Notes: a model not told the origin generated them from the sequence alone. DNA of 64,000 bases from Lentzea fradiae (GCF_900100955.1 NZ_FNCC01000013.1:186001-250000), one strand, 5' to 3'. Positions 33,414 through 41,947 are shown, counted from the stretch's first letter. Translations and numbers: made by a program.

Positions 33414-33605
33414 TCAGCTGACGAAAGAGCCCGCCTTCGCGGCGGCGAGGAAGGTCTCCCACCCTCCGTCGCCGAACCTCAGCCGGGCGCCGTCCACGTT
33501 CTTGCTGTCACGAACGGCCGCACCGCACCCGACGAGCGCGATCTCCACGCAGTCGGGTCCACTGGCGGACGAACGGCTGCTCTTGCGCCAACGCAAGCTT
33601 TCCAC
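33414..33605 (-). CDS. DUF397 protein
   Basis: This 63-residue protein has the DUF397 hallmarks: WRKSSRSSASGPDCVEIA, VRDSKNVDGARLRF and the WETFLAAAKAGSF end. DUF397 proteins are almost always encoded next to XRE/DUF5753 regulators in actinomycetes, and several such pairs affect development; some behave like toxin-antitoxin partners. GTG 33605 follows GGAGTGAG. It lies 24 nt after the XRE gene and shares its transcript and terminator. Confidence 0.95.
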   Translation of the reverse strand: MESLRWRKSSRSSASGPDCVEIALVGCGAAVRDSKNVDGARLRFGDGGWETFLAAAKAGSFVS

Positions 33606-33629
33606 TCTGTGCTCACTCCTGGTCTCGAC

Positions 33630-34475
33630 TCACGTGAGAGTGCGAGCGACTTCGGTGATCAGGGACGCAGATGCCGCCGACGAAAGGGCGGACTTCACCA
33701 GACGCTCGAACACCTCGGCGTACCAACTGACGTCTCCCGGCTGCTCCAGGTAGACGCCGCTTCTAGTGCTCTCGATGTACACCACGTCGGGGTCGAGCTG
33801 CTCGGGAAAGCTCAGGATGACGAACGGCCCGTCCATCGCAGCGTAACCACCGGCGCTGAACGGCACGACCTGCACCGTGACGTTCGGCAACGCACCCATC
33901 TGGAGCAGACGCGCCATCTGCGCGCGCATCACCTCCGCGCCGCCGACGAGCCTGCGCAGGGCCGCCTCGTCGATCACGACGTGCAGGCGCAGCGGGTCGT
34001 CCTCGCTCAGCAGGGCCTGCCGGGCCTTCCGCAACCGGACGCGCCGGTCGATCTCCGCGGGGCTCGCGTCCGGGAGCACCTCGGAGATCAACGACCTCGT
34101 GTACGCCTCGCACTGCAGCAGACCGGGGATCATCAGGCCCTGGTAGGTCCTGATCGAGTCCGCGTCGGCCTCGTACCCCACGTAACGACCGGGCACGATG
34201 TCGCCGAACTCGTCCCACCACGCCTTGCGGCGGGCCTCCCTGGCCAGCTGGACCAGTTCTTCCAGGGTGGCGAGGTCCGCCCCATAGACGGTGAGCATGT
34301 CCCGCACGTCGCGCGGGCTCACCCCCACCCGGCCCGTCTCGATGCGGCTGATCTTGGACGCGGAGCACTCCAGCCGCTCTCCGACCTCCTCGATCGTCAG
34401 CTCGGCCGCCTCGCGCAGGCGCCGCAGCTCGCTCACGAGCCGCCGCTTGCGCACGGTCGGGCTGCTTCCCCGCAT
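33630..34475 (-). CDS. XRE-family regulator with DUF5753 domain
   Basis: This 281-residue protein has an N-terminal XRE helix-turn-helix (LTIEEVGERLECSASKISRIETG, about 22-45). The C-terminal DUF5753 domain (about 90-275) has GLMIPGLLQCEAYTRSLI, RKARQALL and QVVPFSAGGYAAMDGPFVIL. GGGAGG lies 4-5 nt before ATG 34475. Proteins of this type bind short palindromes near their own promoter and pair with a DUF397 protein. Here a 15-bp palindrome lies in the divergent promoter region. The ligand sensed by DUF5753 is unknown. Confidence 0.95.
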   Translation of the reverse strand: MRGSSPTVRKRRLVSELRRLREAAELTIEEVGERLECSASKISRIETGRVGVSPRDVRDMLTVYGADLATLEELVQLAREARRKAWWDEFGDIVPGRYVGYEADADSIRTYQGLMIPGLLQCEAYTRSLISEVLPDASPAEIDRRVRLRKARQALLSEDDPLRLHVVIDEAALRRLVGGAEVMRAQMARLLQMGALPNVTVQVVPFSAGGYAAMDGPFVILSFPEQLDPDVVYIESTRSGVYLEQPGDVSWYAEVFERLVKSALSSAASASLITEVARTLT

Positions 34476-34563
34476 GACACCTCCCGGGTGACACCACACC
34501 TCTGGTCGCCCTCAAGTTTGAGAGCAAAGGAGCCGGCCGCAAAGGGACGTCATCCATTCGTGT

Positions 34564-34578
34564 ACTGCAACTTGCAGT
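34564..34578. promoter_or_regulatory. Palindromic operator between XRE and diverging small gene
   Basis: ACTGCAACTTGCAGT is a perfect 7-1-7 inverted repeat. It lies about 90 bp from the XRE start and 63 bp from the diverging gene. It is the best candidate site for the XRE protein. Confidence 0.55.
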
Positions 34579-34640
34579 CCGCACGGCTGGGAGGACAGGC
34601 TGCATGGGTTGCTCACGCAAGGACTGGAGCTCTGAGCCTG

Positions 34641-34958
34641 ATGGCCGTCACGGTGTTCAGCCAACTGGACAAGTCGCTGCACTCCCACCTGGCCACGCTC
34701 ACCGAACTCGCCCGGCGCGGCGACGACCAGACCGCACTCGTGCTCGCCAGGGTTGAGCTGCCGAGGGTGGTCGCGGTGGTCAAGGCGCTGTTGGACGAGC
34801 ACCAGCCCGACGAGCACGGACGGTGCGCGACCTGCCGGCGAGGCTGGTTGTCGCGCCGCACACCCGCGCCGTGCCGCGCGTACCTCTCGGCGCAGCTGGT
34901 CCTGACCGTGGTGGGTCAGGAGCCTTCGCACGGCAAGCACCTGCGCCCGGTGGGCTGA
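34641..34958 (+). CDS. Conserved small protein with Cys-rich C-terminal half
   Basis: This 105-residue protein has a helical N-terminal part (FSQLDKSLHSHLATLTELARRGD) and a zinc-ribbon-like middle (GRCATCRRGWLSRRTPAPCRAYLSAQ, three Cys near residues 68-85). Proteins like it are seen beside XRE/DUF397 genes in Pseudonocardiales, by general recollection. ATG 34641 is used; the nearest purine-rich site (CTGGAG) is about 10 nt away. It diverges from the XRE gene across a palindrome, so the two are probably co-regulated. Confidence 0.72.
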   Translation: MAVTVFSQLDKSLHSHLATLTELARRGDDQTALVLARVELPRVVAVVKALLDEHQPDEHGRCATCRRGWLSRRTPAPCRAYLSAQLVLTVVGQEPSHGKHLRPVG

Positions 34959-35185
34959 ACCTCCGCACCACGGCACAGCTCCTCGCGGTCCGTCACGACC
35001 TGGGCCGGCTCCGCACCCCCCGACCGGAGCCGGCCCTCCCGCGTCATCACGTGCCGTGACGACAAACGGCGAAGATCAACACGGTTGGCTGAAACATCTG
35101 TCACAGCACCGTTTCCGCGGTCATCATGGTGGCGACGCGGACCTGATCCCGCCCTCGATGCCTGTGCCGACACGGAGGTGCCCCC

Positions 35186-35263
35186 GTGCCGACCCCGCAT
35201 GACCGCGCCGACGCGCTCGAAGCCGTCCGGCCGCGCAGGATGCTGCCCTTAGAGCGCCTCTAG
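35186..35263 (+). CDS. Possible 25-codon leader peptide upstream of SulP-CA
   Basis: GTG 35186 follows GGAGG by 7-8 nt and opens a 25-codon frame ending at TAG 35261-35263. The peptide begins MPTPHDRADA and ends RMLPLERL, and it uses one TTA codon, rare in such high-GC genomes. The frame is followed after about 30 nt by a hairpin and then by the transporter gene. This looks like a leader-peptide arrangement, but short frames arise by chance and no family is recognised. Confidence 0.35.
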   Translation: MPTPHDRADALEAVRPRRMLPLERL

Positions 35264-35291
35264 AGCGCTTCCGGCTCACTCCCTCCCCACC

Positions 35292-35317
35292 GCCCTGTGC
35301 CACGTGCCGCACAGGGC
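35292..35317 (+). promoter_or_regulatory. Hairpin in SulP-CA leader
   Basis: GCCCTGTGC (35292-35300) pairs perfectly with GCACAGGGC (35309-35317), loop 8 nt. It lies between the leader frame and the AAGGGA ribosome site of the transporter gene. Confidence 0.45.
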
Positions 35318-35348
35318 CATGCCGTCATCCCAGGAAAGGGACTCCGCC

Positions 35349-37577
35349 GTGAACCACCTCCACAGGTCCAACGCCGCCGACCACACCCCGCACGGTCCAC
35401 CGGTGGTCCTGCGCAACGACCTGCCAGCGAGTCTGGTGCTGTTCCTCATCTCCATCCCGCTGTCGCTGGGCATCGCGCACGCCACCGGCGCCCCGCTGAT
35501 GGCCGGGATCATCTCCGCGGTCGTCGGCGGCGTCGTCGTGGGCGCGATCAGCGGAGCGCCGCTGCAGATCAGCGGCCCCGGAACCGGGCTCGTGGTGATC
35601 GTGGCCGGCCTGGTGGCGCAGTTCGGCTGGGCGGCCACGGCGGCGATCACGCTGGCGGCGGGCGTGGTGCAGCTCGCGCTGGGACTCACCGGGATCAGCA
35701 GGCTGGTGCTGTCGCTGTCCCCCGCCGTCGTGCACGGCATGCTGGCGGGCATCGGCGTCTCCATCGCCGTGGGGCAGCTCGTGGTCGTGCTGGGCGGCGC
35801 AGCGGCACCGACCGTGCCCGCCAACCTCGCGCTGCTGCCGGACGCCCTGGCCGCGGGCGAGCTCGGCTCGATCGCCGCCGGTGCCGTGGCCATCGCGATC
35901 TTGCTGCTGTGGCACCGAGTTCCACGCGTGTCCGTCGTTCCGGCGCCGCTGGTCGCCGTCGCCGCGGCCACGGCGCTGGCGTACTTCCTCCGCGTGGACG
36001 TCGCGCGGGTCGACCTGCCGGACAGCCACGCCCTGGTGTTCCCGCAGATGCCGCAGGCCGCGACCGGAACGGTGCTCACGGCCGTCGTGACGGTCGCGCT
36101 GGTCGCGAGCATGGAGTCGTTGCTGTCGGCCGTCGCCACGGACAGGCTGCACGACGGGCCGCGCGCCCGGCTGGACCGGGAGCTGGTCGCCCAGGGCACC
36201 GGCAACGTCCTCGCGGGAGCGCTCGGCGGGTTCCCGATCAGCGGCGGGCTCGCGCGCAGCTCCACGAACGTCGCCGCGGGCGCGAAGACCCGCTACGCCG
36301 CGGTGTTCCAGGGCGCCTGGACCGCGGTGGCGGTGCTGGCGTTCGCCCCGGCCCTCGAACTGATCCCGTTGTCCGCGCTGGCGGGCGTGCTGCTCGTCAT
36401 CGGGCTCCGGCTCGTGTCGGTCAGCCGGATGCGAACCCTGTGGCAGCACGGCGAGCTCCTCGTCTACGCGGCCACCGCGGGCGGGGTCGTCCTCTTCGGA
36501 CTCCTGGAGGGCGTGGCCGTCGGGGTCGGGATCGCGCTCGTACGCGCGCTGTACCGGTTGACGCACTGCTCGGTGCGCGTCGAGGGCGACCTGGTCTGCG
36601 TGCGGGGGACGCTGGTGTTCCTCGGTGTCGGACGGCTCGTGCGCGAGCTGCGGCGGCTTCCGCTGGGCCGCACCGTCGTGCTGGAGCTGCACATCGACTA
36701 CCTCGACCACGCCTCGTACGAGGCGATCAACGACTGGCGTGAGGGCTACGAGCGGCTGGGCGGCCGGGTGCGCGTCGACGAGGTGCACGACACCTGGTAC
36801 GACCGGGCGAGCCGCGGGAAACCGGGACGGTGCAAGACGTTGCCCGGTCCGCTGCCGCGCTGGTTCGCGCCGTGGTCGCACTGGCAGGGCACGCCCGGCG
36901 CGGTGACGCTGCCCGCGCAACGGTCCTCCGCCGAGCAGGCCGGTCCCGCGAGCGACCCGATGCTGCTGGGGATGCACGAGTTCGAACGCCGGTCGGCGCC
37001 GCTGGTGCGGCCGTTCCTGCAGGAGCTCGCCACGCACGGGCAACGCCCGCGGCAGCTCTTCATCACCTGCGCGGACTCCCGCCTGGTGCCGAACCTGATC
37101 ACCACGTCCGGTCCTGGCGACCTGTTCTGCGTGCGCAACATCGGCAACCTGGTGCCGATGTCGTCCGCCGACGACAGGTCGGTCGGGGCGGCCGTCGAGT
37201 ACGCCGTGGAGATCCTCAACGTCAGCACGATCGTCGTGTGCGGGCACTCGGACTGCGGCGCGATGAAGGCGCTCGTGCAGGGGTCCGCCGGGCGCGGCTC
37301 GCACCTGCGGTCGTGGCTGCGCAACGCCGACCCGTCGCTGATCCGGTTCCACGCGCCGATGTCGGCCGGCTGCGAGCACCTGCCGGTGACCGACCGCCTC
37401 GCGGTCGCGAACGTCGCGCAGCAGCTGGACAACCTGCTCGGCTACCCGTGCGTGCGGGAGGCGGTCACCGCGGGCGCGCTGACGTTGAAGGGCCTGTACT
37501 TCGACATCTCGGACGCCCGCGTCTACCTCGTCGACCCCGACCGCAACGGGCTGGAGCCGGTGTCCTCACCGGCCTAG
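35349..37577 (+). CDS. SulP anion transporter fused to beta-carbonic anhydrase
   Basis: This is a 742-residue fusion. Residues about 15-420 form a SulP transporter with 10-12 helices (LPASLVLFLISIPLSLGIAHATGAP, ISGPGTGLVVIVAG, FPISGGLARSSTNVAAGAKT). A STAS-like region follows (about 425-500). Residues about 540-740 are a beta-carbonic anhydrase with zinc ligands Cys574, Asp576 (CADSR), His633 and Cys636 (CGHSDCG). The likely job is bicarbonate uptake or exchange with CO2 hydration at the inner face of the membrane. GTG 35349 has AAGGGA upstream. A GTG in frame at 35304 lies within the leader hairpin and is rejected. An unfused homologous pair lies at 48258-50212. Confidence 0.95.
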   Translation: MNHLHRSNAADHTPHGPPVVLRNDLPASLVLFLISIPLSLGIAHATGAPLMAGIISAVVGGVVVGAISGAPLQISGPGTGLVVIVAGLVAQFGWAATAAITLAAGVVQLALGLTGISRLVLSLSPAVVHGMLAGIGVSIAVGQLVVVLGGAAAPTVPANLALLPDALAAGELGSIAAGAVAIAILLLWHRVPRVSVVPAPLVAVAAATALAYFLRVDVARVDLPDSHALVFPQMPQAATGTVLTAVVTVALVASMESLLSAVATDRLHDGPRARLDRELVAQGTGNVLAGALGGFPISGGLARSSTNVAAGAKTRYAAVFQGAWTAVAVLAFAPALELIPLSALAGVLLVIGLRLVSVSRMRTLWQHGELLVYAATAGGVVLFGLLEGVAVGVGIALVRALYRLTHCSVRVEGDLVCVRGTLVFLGVGRLVRELRRLPLGRTVVLELHIDYLDHASYEAINDWREGYERLGGRVRVDEVHDTWYDRASRGKPGRCKTLPGPLPRWFAPWSHWQGTPGAVTLPAQRSSAEQAGPASDPMLLGMHEFERRSAPLVRPFLQELATHGQRPRQLFITCADSRLVPNLITTSGPGDLFCVRNIGNLVPMSSADDRSVGAAVEYAVEILNVSTIVVCGHSDCGAMKALVQGSAGRGSHLRSWLRNADPSLIRFHAPMSAGCEHLPVTDRLAVANVAQQLDNLLGYPCVREAVTAGALTLKGLYFDISDARVYLVDPDRNGLEPVSSPA

Positions 37578-37606
37578 AAGCCCGGAAAAGGGACCGCGGC
37601 CGAAAC

Positions 37607-37644
37607 GCCGGAGCCGCCCCGGTTCGCACCGAGGCGGCTCCGGC
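37607..37644. terminator. Bidirectional terminator between SulP-CA and dacB
   Basis: GCCGGAGCCGCC (37607-37618) pairs perfectly with GGCGGCTCCGGC (37633-37644). It sits centrally in the 82-bp gap between converging genes. Confidence 0.75.
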
Positions 37645-37659
37645 TCCGTCCACAACGGA

Positions 37660-39198
37660 CTAGCAGGTTCCGATCCAGGAGCACTCCACGTCGAAGCGCT
37701 CCTTCGCGGGAACGGCGACGCGTTCCTGCGCGGGAACCTTGCGCTGCTGCGGCACCGACTGGACCTGCGGCTGCTGAGCCACCTGGGTACCGCCCTCGGA
37801 CGCGAGCCGCACGGCGACCCTGTCCTCGATGGCCCTCGGGCTGTTGAACAGCAGCACGTTGTTCTGCACCAGCGAGAACACGAAGTCACGCCCGTCCTGC
37901 GTGCGCACGTAGCCGGACAGGGCCGACACGCCGCTCAGCGAGCCGGTCTTGGCCTTCACGTTGCCCGCGGCCGGGGTGTTGCGCATGCGGTTGACCAGCG
38001 TGCCGTCGACGCCCGCCACCGGCAGGCTCGCCTGCCACGTGGAGAACCACGGCTTCGTCTTCGCCTTCAGCAGGATCGCCGCCAGCGCGTCCGGCGAGAA
38101 CTGGTCCATCCGGGACATGCCGGAGCCGTCGAAGACCTCGACCGCGTTCGGGTCGACGCCGAGACCGGCCCATTTCGTGCTCATCTGGTTGATGCCGTTG
38201 ACGAAGGACTTGCCCGCCGACTTCACGAGCACCTCGGCGATCATGTTGTTGCTGTCCTTCAGCAACGGCGTGACCAGCTGACCGAGCGTCTGCGACTGGT
38301 CGGACGCGAGCACCGCGGCACCGGCGGGAGCCGCCGCCCTGACCACGTCGCCGGTGAACTCGATCCCGTTCTCCCGCAACGCGTTACGGAAGACGGACGA
38401 GACCAGCGCGGTCGGGTCCTTGACCGTCGACAGCGCCGTCGTCTCGACGTTCGTCGAGCCGGTGACCCTGATGACGTTGGTGCCGTGCTCGCGCTCGACG
38501 CTCACACCACCGCTGCCGGTGGTCGCCGTGCTGACCACGTGGACGACGTCGTTCTCCGGTTCCGTCGTGACGACGACCGGGGCACCCGCCGCGGCGCCCG
38601 GCTTCACGCGCACGATGACCGTGCCGGCGCTGAACTTCGCGTCCGGCGACAGCGTCAACGCGGAGGTCTCCGCGTTGTAGGAGTACGGCTCGTCGTCCCA
38701 CGCCCACCCGGTGCCGTACGGCTGGGCGTCGAACGCGGTGCCGTCGAGGACCAGCGAACCGCTGATCTTCGTGACACCGCTGTTCTTCAGCGTGGTGGCG
38801 AGAGCCGCGTAACGGGACCTGCTCATCGTCGGGTCGCCGGTGCCGCGCAGGACGAGGTCGCCCCGCAACGTCGATCCGTCACGCGTGCCCGAGGAGAGCA
38901 GCTCCGTCTTCCACCTGTAGTCGGGCCCGAGCAGGTCGAGCGCCGCCGTCGTCGTCAGGAGCTTCAGGTTCGAAGCGACCTGCTGACGACGGGAGCCCGA
39001 CCTGGTGTAGACCACGTCGCCGGTGTTCGCGTCGCGCACGACCAGGCCGACGTCCGCGCCGTTGAGCGCGGGGTCGGCCAGGATCGCGTCGAGGTCACGG
39101 GTGAGTGCCTCGTTGCCGACGGCCACCGCGCCGCCGCTGGACGTCAGGGTCAACCCCGCAGCCGCAGCGACGACCACCCCCAGAATACGAAATTTCAC
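37660..39198 (-). CDS. dacB: D-alanyl-D-alanine carboxypeptidase/endopeptidase (PBP4, family S13)
   Basis: This 512-residue exported penicillin-binding protein trims peptidoglycan stems. It has a signal peptide (MKFRILGVVVAAAAGLTLTSSGGAVA) and the three catalytic motifs: SNLK (Ser76-Lys79), SNN (316-318) and KTG (417-419). The large insert between the first two is typical of S13 enzymes. After the domain comes a Gln/Val/Pro-rich tail ending FDVECSWIGTC, with two Cys six residues apart, which is unusual. GTG 39198 overlaps the gnd stop as GTGA, so dacB translation is coupled to gnd. Confidence 0.95.
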   Translation of the reverse strand: MKFRILGVVVAAAAGLTLTSSGGAVAVGNEALTRDLDAILADPALNGADVGLVVRDANTGDVVYTRSGSRRQQVASNLKLLTTTAALDLLGPDYRWKTELLSSGTRDGSTLRGDLVLRGTGDPTMSRSRYAALATTLKNSGVTKISGSLVLDGTAFDAQPYGTGWAWDDEPYSYNAETSALTLSPDAKFSAGTVIVRVKPGAAAGAPVVVTTEPENDVVHVVSTATTGSGGVSVEREHGTNVIRVTGSTNVETTALSTVKDPTALVSSVFRNALRENGIEFTGDVVRAAAPAGAAVLASDQSQTLGQLVTPLLKDSNNMIAEVLVKSAGKSFVNGINQMSTKWAGLGVDPNAVEVFDGSGMSRMDQFSPDALAAILLKAKTKPWFSTWQASLPVAGVDGTLVNRMRNTPAAGNVKAKTGSLSGVSALSGYVRTQDGRDFVFSLVQNNVLLFNSPRAIEDRVAVRLASEGGTQVAQQPQVQSVPQQRKVPAQERVAVPAKERFDVECSWIGTC

Positions 39199-40625
39199 GC
39201 TTCCACCTCAGACCTGTCGCCTGACCACAACGTGTGGAAGCTACCGCTTTTGTCGATGCGCCTGTACGTGTGCGCACCGAAGAAGTCGCGCTGTCCCTGC
39301 ACCAGGGCGGCAGGCAGTCGCTCCGAACGGAGGCCGTCGTAATAGGCCAAAGCGGAGACGAAACCTGGCGTTGGGACGCCGGACTCCACCGCTCGGACCA
39401 CTACCCTGCGCCAAGCAGCCTCAGCGTTTTTGACTGCGTCTCGAAAGTATTCGTCCACCAAAAGAGACGCCAGATCACCATTTGTGTCGTACGCCTCACG
39501 AATGCGGTTGAGGAACTGAGCGCGAATGATGCACCCGCCGCGCCAGATCGTCGCCATCGCTCCGAGGTCGATGTTCCAGTCGAAGTTCTTCGACGCTTCG
39601 CGGATCATGTCGAAGCCCTGCGCGTACGCGACGACCTTGGACGCGTAGAGCGCCTGGCGCACGTCGTCGACCAGTTCGGCGTCCGGCTTGGCGACGACCT
39701 CGCTCGCGCCGAACGCGTCGCGCACGGCCTTGCGCTGGTCGGTGTGCCCGGACAGGCTGCGGGCGAAGACGGCCTCGGCGATGCCCGTGACCGGCACGCC
39801 CAGCTCGAGCGCCTCCTGCACGGTCCAGCGGCCGGTGCCCTTCTGCTCCGCCGCGTCCTCGATCACCTCGACGAGCGGCCTGCCGTCCGCGTCGACGTGC
39901 TTGAGCACCTCGGCGGTGATCTCGACCAGGTACGACTCCAGGTCGCCCGAGTTCCACTGCGTGAAGACCTCGGAGATCTCCGCCGGCGTCTGCCCGCCGA
40001 TGCGGTTGAGCAGGTCGTACGCCTCGGCGATCAGCTGCATGTCGGCGTACTCGATGCCGTTGTGCACCATCTTCACGAAGTGCCCGGCACCGTCCGGCCC
40101 GACGTGCACGCAGCACGGCTGACCGTCCACCTTGGCGGCGATCTCCTCGAACACCGGCCCGACGTGCTTGTAGGACTCCGCGGGCCCGCCCGGCATGATG
40201 CTGGGACCGTTGAGCGCGCCCTCCTCGCCACCGGAGATGCCGGCGCCGACGAACAGCAGCCCCTTCTCCTTCAACGCGGCCTCACGGCGGCGCGTGTCGG
40301 CGTAGTGCGCGTTGCCGCCGTCGATGACCATGTCGCCGGGCTCCAGCAGCCCGCTCAGCTCGTCGATGACGGCGTCGGTGGGGCCCCCCGCCTTGACCAT
40401 GATGATGATCTGGCGCGGCGTCTGCAGGCTGTCGACCAGCTCCTGCAGCGTCTCGGCGCCGACGAAGTCACCCTCGTGACCGTGCTCGTCGAGCAGGGCC
40501 TTCATCTTCGCCGGGGTCCGGTTGTGCACGGCCACCTTGAAGCCGTGGCGCGCGAGGTTGCGCGCGAGGTTGCTGCCCATCGTGGCGAGCCCGGTGACCG
40601 CGATTCGTGCTTTGCCTTCCGTCAT
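39195..40625 (-). CDS. gnd: 6-phosphogluconate dehydrogenase, decarboxylating
   Basis: This pentose-phosphate enzyme oxidises 6-phosphogluconate to ribulose 5-phosphate with NADP reduction. At 476 residues it is the full-length dimeric type. Seen are the Rossmann motif VTGLATMGSNLARNLA (NADP phosphate contact NRTPAKM), GAGISGGEEGALNGPSIMPGG, the catalytic GAGHFVKMVHNGIEY (Lys near 187) and the C-terminal YFRDAVKNAEAAWRRVV. ATG 40625 or GTG 40631 may be the start. It is followed by dacB with a 4-nt overlap. Confidence 0.97.
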   Translation of the reverse strand: MTEGKARIAVTGLATMGSNLARNLARHGFKVAVHNRTPAKMKALLDEHGHEGDFVGAETLQELVDSLQTPRQIIIMVKAGGPTDAVIDELSGLLEPGDMVIDGGNAHYADTRRREAALKEKGLLFVGAGISGGEEGALNGPSIMPGGPAESYKHVGPVFEEIAAKVDGQPCCVHVGPDGAGHFVKMVHNGIEYADMQLIAEAYDLLNRIGGQTPAEISEVFTQWNSGDLESYLVEITAEVLKHVDADGRPLVEVIEDAAEQKGTGRWTVQEALELGVPVTGIAEAVFARSLSGHTDQRKAVRDAFGASEVVAKPDAELVDDVRQALYASKVVAYAQGFDMIREASKNFDWNIDLGAMATIWRGGCIIRAQFLNRIREAYDTNGDLASLLVDEYFRDAVKNAEAAWRRVVVRAVESGVPTPGFVSALAYYDGLRSERLPAALVQGQRDFFGAHTYRRIDKSGSFHTLWSGDRSEVEA

Positions 40626-40733
40626 AGGCACAGCCTGCCGTGTTCCCGGCCGTTTCGCGAGGTGTCACAGGGTGTTCTCATATTCCGTTTGACCAGGTGA
40701 ACCGCATCACGTGGCGACACGTATTGATAGGCG

Positions 40734-40739
40734 TAGGTT
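40734..40739 (+). promoter_or_regulatory. -10 element, leaderless DUF2218 mRNA
   Basis: TAGGTT ends 6 nt before ATG 40746, and there is no Shine-Dalgarno sequence. Confidence 0.45.
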
Positions 40740-40745
40740 GGCTGC

Positions 40746-41045
40746 ATGGCGGAATTCACGAGCGTGGGACGCTCGGCGACCGAACGTGCCTCCAGGTACG
40801 GATCGCAGCTGGTCAAGCACTTCACGCACAAGGACCTCGAAGGGTCCTGGGAGGACGGACGCGGGTTCGTCCGCTTTTCGGCGGGTTTGGCGGAGTTCGA
40901 GGCTCAGGACGACGCACTGGTGCTGCGCGTGGTGACCCAGTCGGAGGACGACGCCGCCCGGCTCAGGGACGTCGTGGAACGGCACCTCGTCCGGTTCGGG
41001 ACGCGGGACGAGCTGACCGTGACCTGGGACGCCGGGGCGAGCTGA
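40746..41045 (+). CDS. DUF2218 protein
   Basis: A 99-residue cytosolic protein of the DUF2218 family (VGRSATERASRYGSQLVKHFTHK, DDALVLRVVTQSEDDAARLRDVVERHLVRFGTRDELTVTW). The family occurs widely in actinobacteria and proteobacteria, sometimes near siderophore or iron genes, but no reaction is established. The gene stands alone, diverges from gnd and is followed by a good hairpin. Confidence 0.9.
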   Translation: MAEFTSVGRSATERASRYGSQLVKHFTHKDLEGSWEDGRGFVRFSAGLAEFEAQDDALVLRVVTQSEDDAARLRDVVERHLVRFGTRDELTVTWDAGAS

Positions 41046-41048
41046 CTC

Positions 41049-41077
41049 GTGGGAGCGGTCCCACATGCCGCTCCCAC
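41049..41077 (+). terminator. DUF2218 gene terminator
   Basis: GTGGGAGCGG (41049-41058) pairs with CCGCTCCCAC (41068-41077), loop 9 nt, 3 nt past the stop. The 41078-41279 stretch beyond it holds no gene I can support. Confidence 0.75.
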
Positions 41078-41279
41078 CTCACGCCGGCCTTCGGCTTCTG
41101 CTGACACCGAGCCGAAAACCCGCAGGCGTTGGCTGATGTGTCGTGGTGTCTCAGCCCGCCGCCTGCGCGTTCGAGGCTGGCAGCAAACCCTTCACCACGT
41201 GCGGCGTTTCCCACGCCCAGGATGCAGGAAGCGCTGCACGGAACATTCATGTCTGGACCGGGTCACCGCTGCGGAGGCA

Positions 41280-41846
41280 CTAGCGGCGGCGAACCAGCGC
41301 GTCGAGGTCGAACTCCAGTGAGGCAGGCCGGGTCAGCCGTATCCGGCCTACTCCGTCCTCCACGTGCTTGTAGACACCATCGACGAGTTCGAACGCTGTC
41401 AGGCTGATCGGATCTCCGAGTTCGACCAGCCAGTAGTGTGCGATCCCCGCCTTCGCATACTGGGTGGGCTTGGTGACGCGGTCGATTCGCTCGGAGCCAG
41501 GAGACACGATCTCCACCGCGAGAACCACGTCCGCCGCGTCAAAACGCTTCGGGTTGCGGTCGGCTGCTTCCGCAGTCACCACCACGATGTCAGGTTTGCG
41601 CACAGTCGGTCGATCCGAGCTGTCGATCACCACATCGACGTCTTGGTAGGAAACCAAGCTCTGCGGGAGCTGCTCGTCGAGCCAGTTGTCCAGCCTGCTT
41701 TGAGCTTTTTGATGCATAGGTACTGCGGCGGGCACCACGTGCAGGACTCCGTCCACGAGCTCGAGGGTCTTGTCCTCTGGCATCGCGTCCCACTCGTCCA
41801 AGGTCACCAGGTGCTCCGGCCAGGCTTGCGCGGTCAAAGCGCTCAC
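41280..41846 (-). CDS. Uma2-family (DUF820) endonuclease-fold protein
   Basis: This 188-residue protein of the Uma2/DUF820 family has a PD-(D/E)XK nuclease fold. Motifs are WDAMPEDKTLELVDGVLHVVP, KPDIVVVTAEA (motif Asp), AVEIVSPGSERID (motif Glu) and QYAKAGIAHYWLVEL. The family is abundant in cyanobacteria and actinomycetes as multi-copy stand-alone genes, with no firmly known role. GTG 41846 sits directly after GAGGAAG, too close; TTG 41837, 9 nt away, could be the true start. Confidence 0.9.
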   Translation of the reverse strand: MSALTAQAWPEHLVTLDEWDAMPEDKTLELVDGVLHVVPAAVPMHQKAQSRLDNWLDEQLPQSLVSYQDVDVVIDSSDRPTVRKPDIVVVTAEAADRNPKRFDAADVVLAVEIVSPGSERIDRVTKPTQYAKAGIAHYWLVELGDPISLTAFELVDGVYKHVEDGVGRIRLTRPASLEFDLDALVRRR

Positions 41847-41947
41847 CTTCCTCTGTCGCGAGGTCGACTACCAGACGATTCTAATCATCGGCGCGTCGTC
41901 CGGTGCAGTTGATCACTCACACGGGCGGATCGAACACAGGTGCGAAA

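Noticed and set aside
35304..35348. Upstream start for the SulP-CA fusion
   Set aside because: It lies in the leader hairpin and has no ribosome site. GTG 35349 has a spaced AAGGGA and begins where the family sequence begins.
41129..41407. Plus-strand frames between the DUF2218 and Uma2 genes
   Set aside because: No ribosome site and Arg/His-rich composition; they run antisense into the Uma2 gene.
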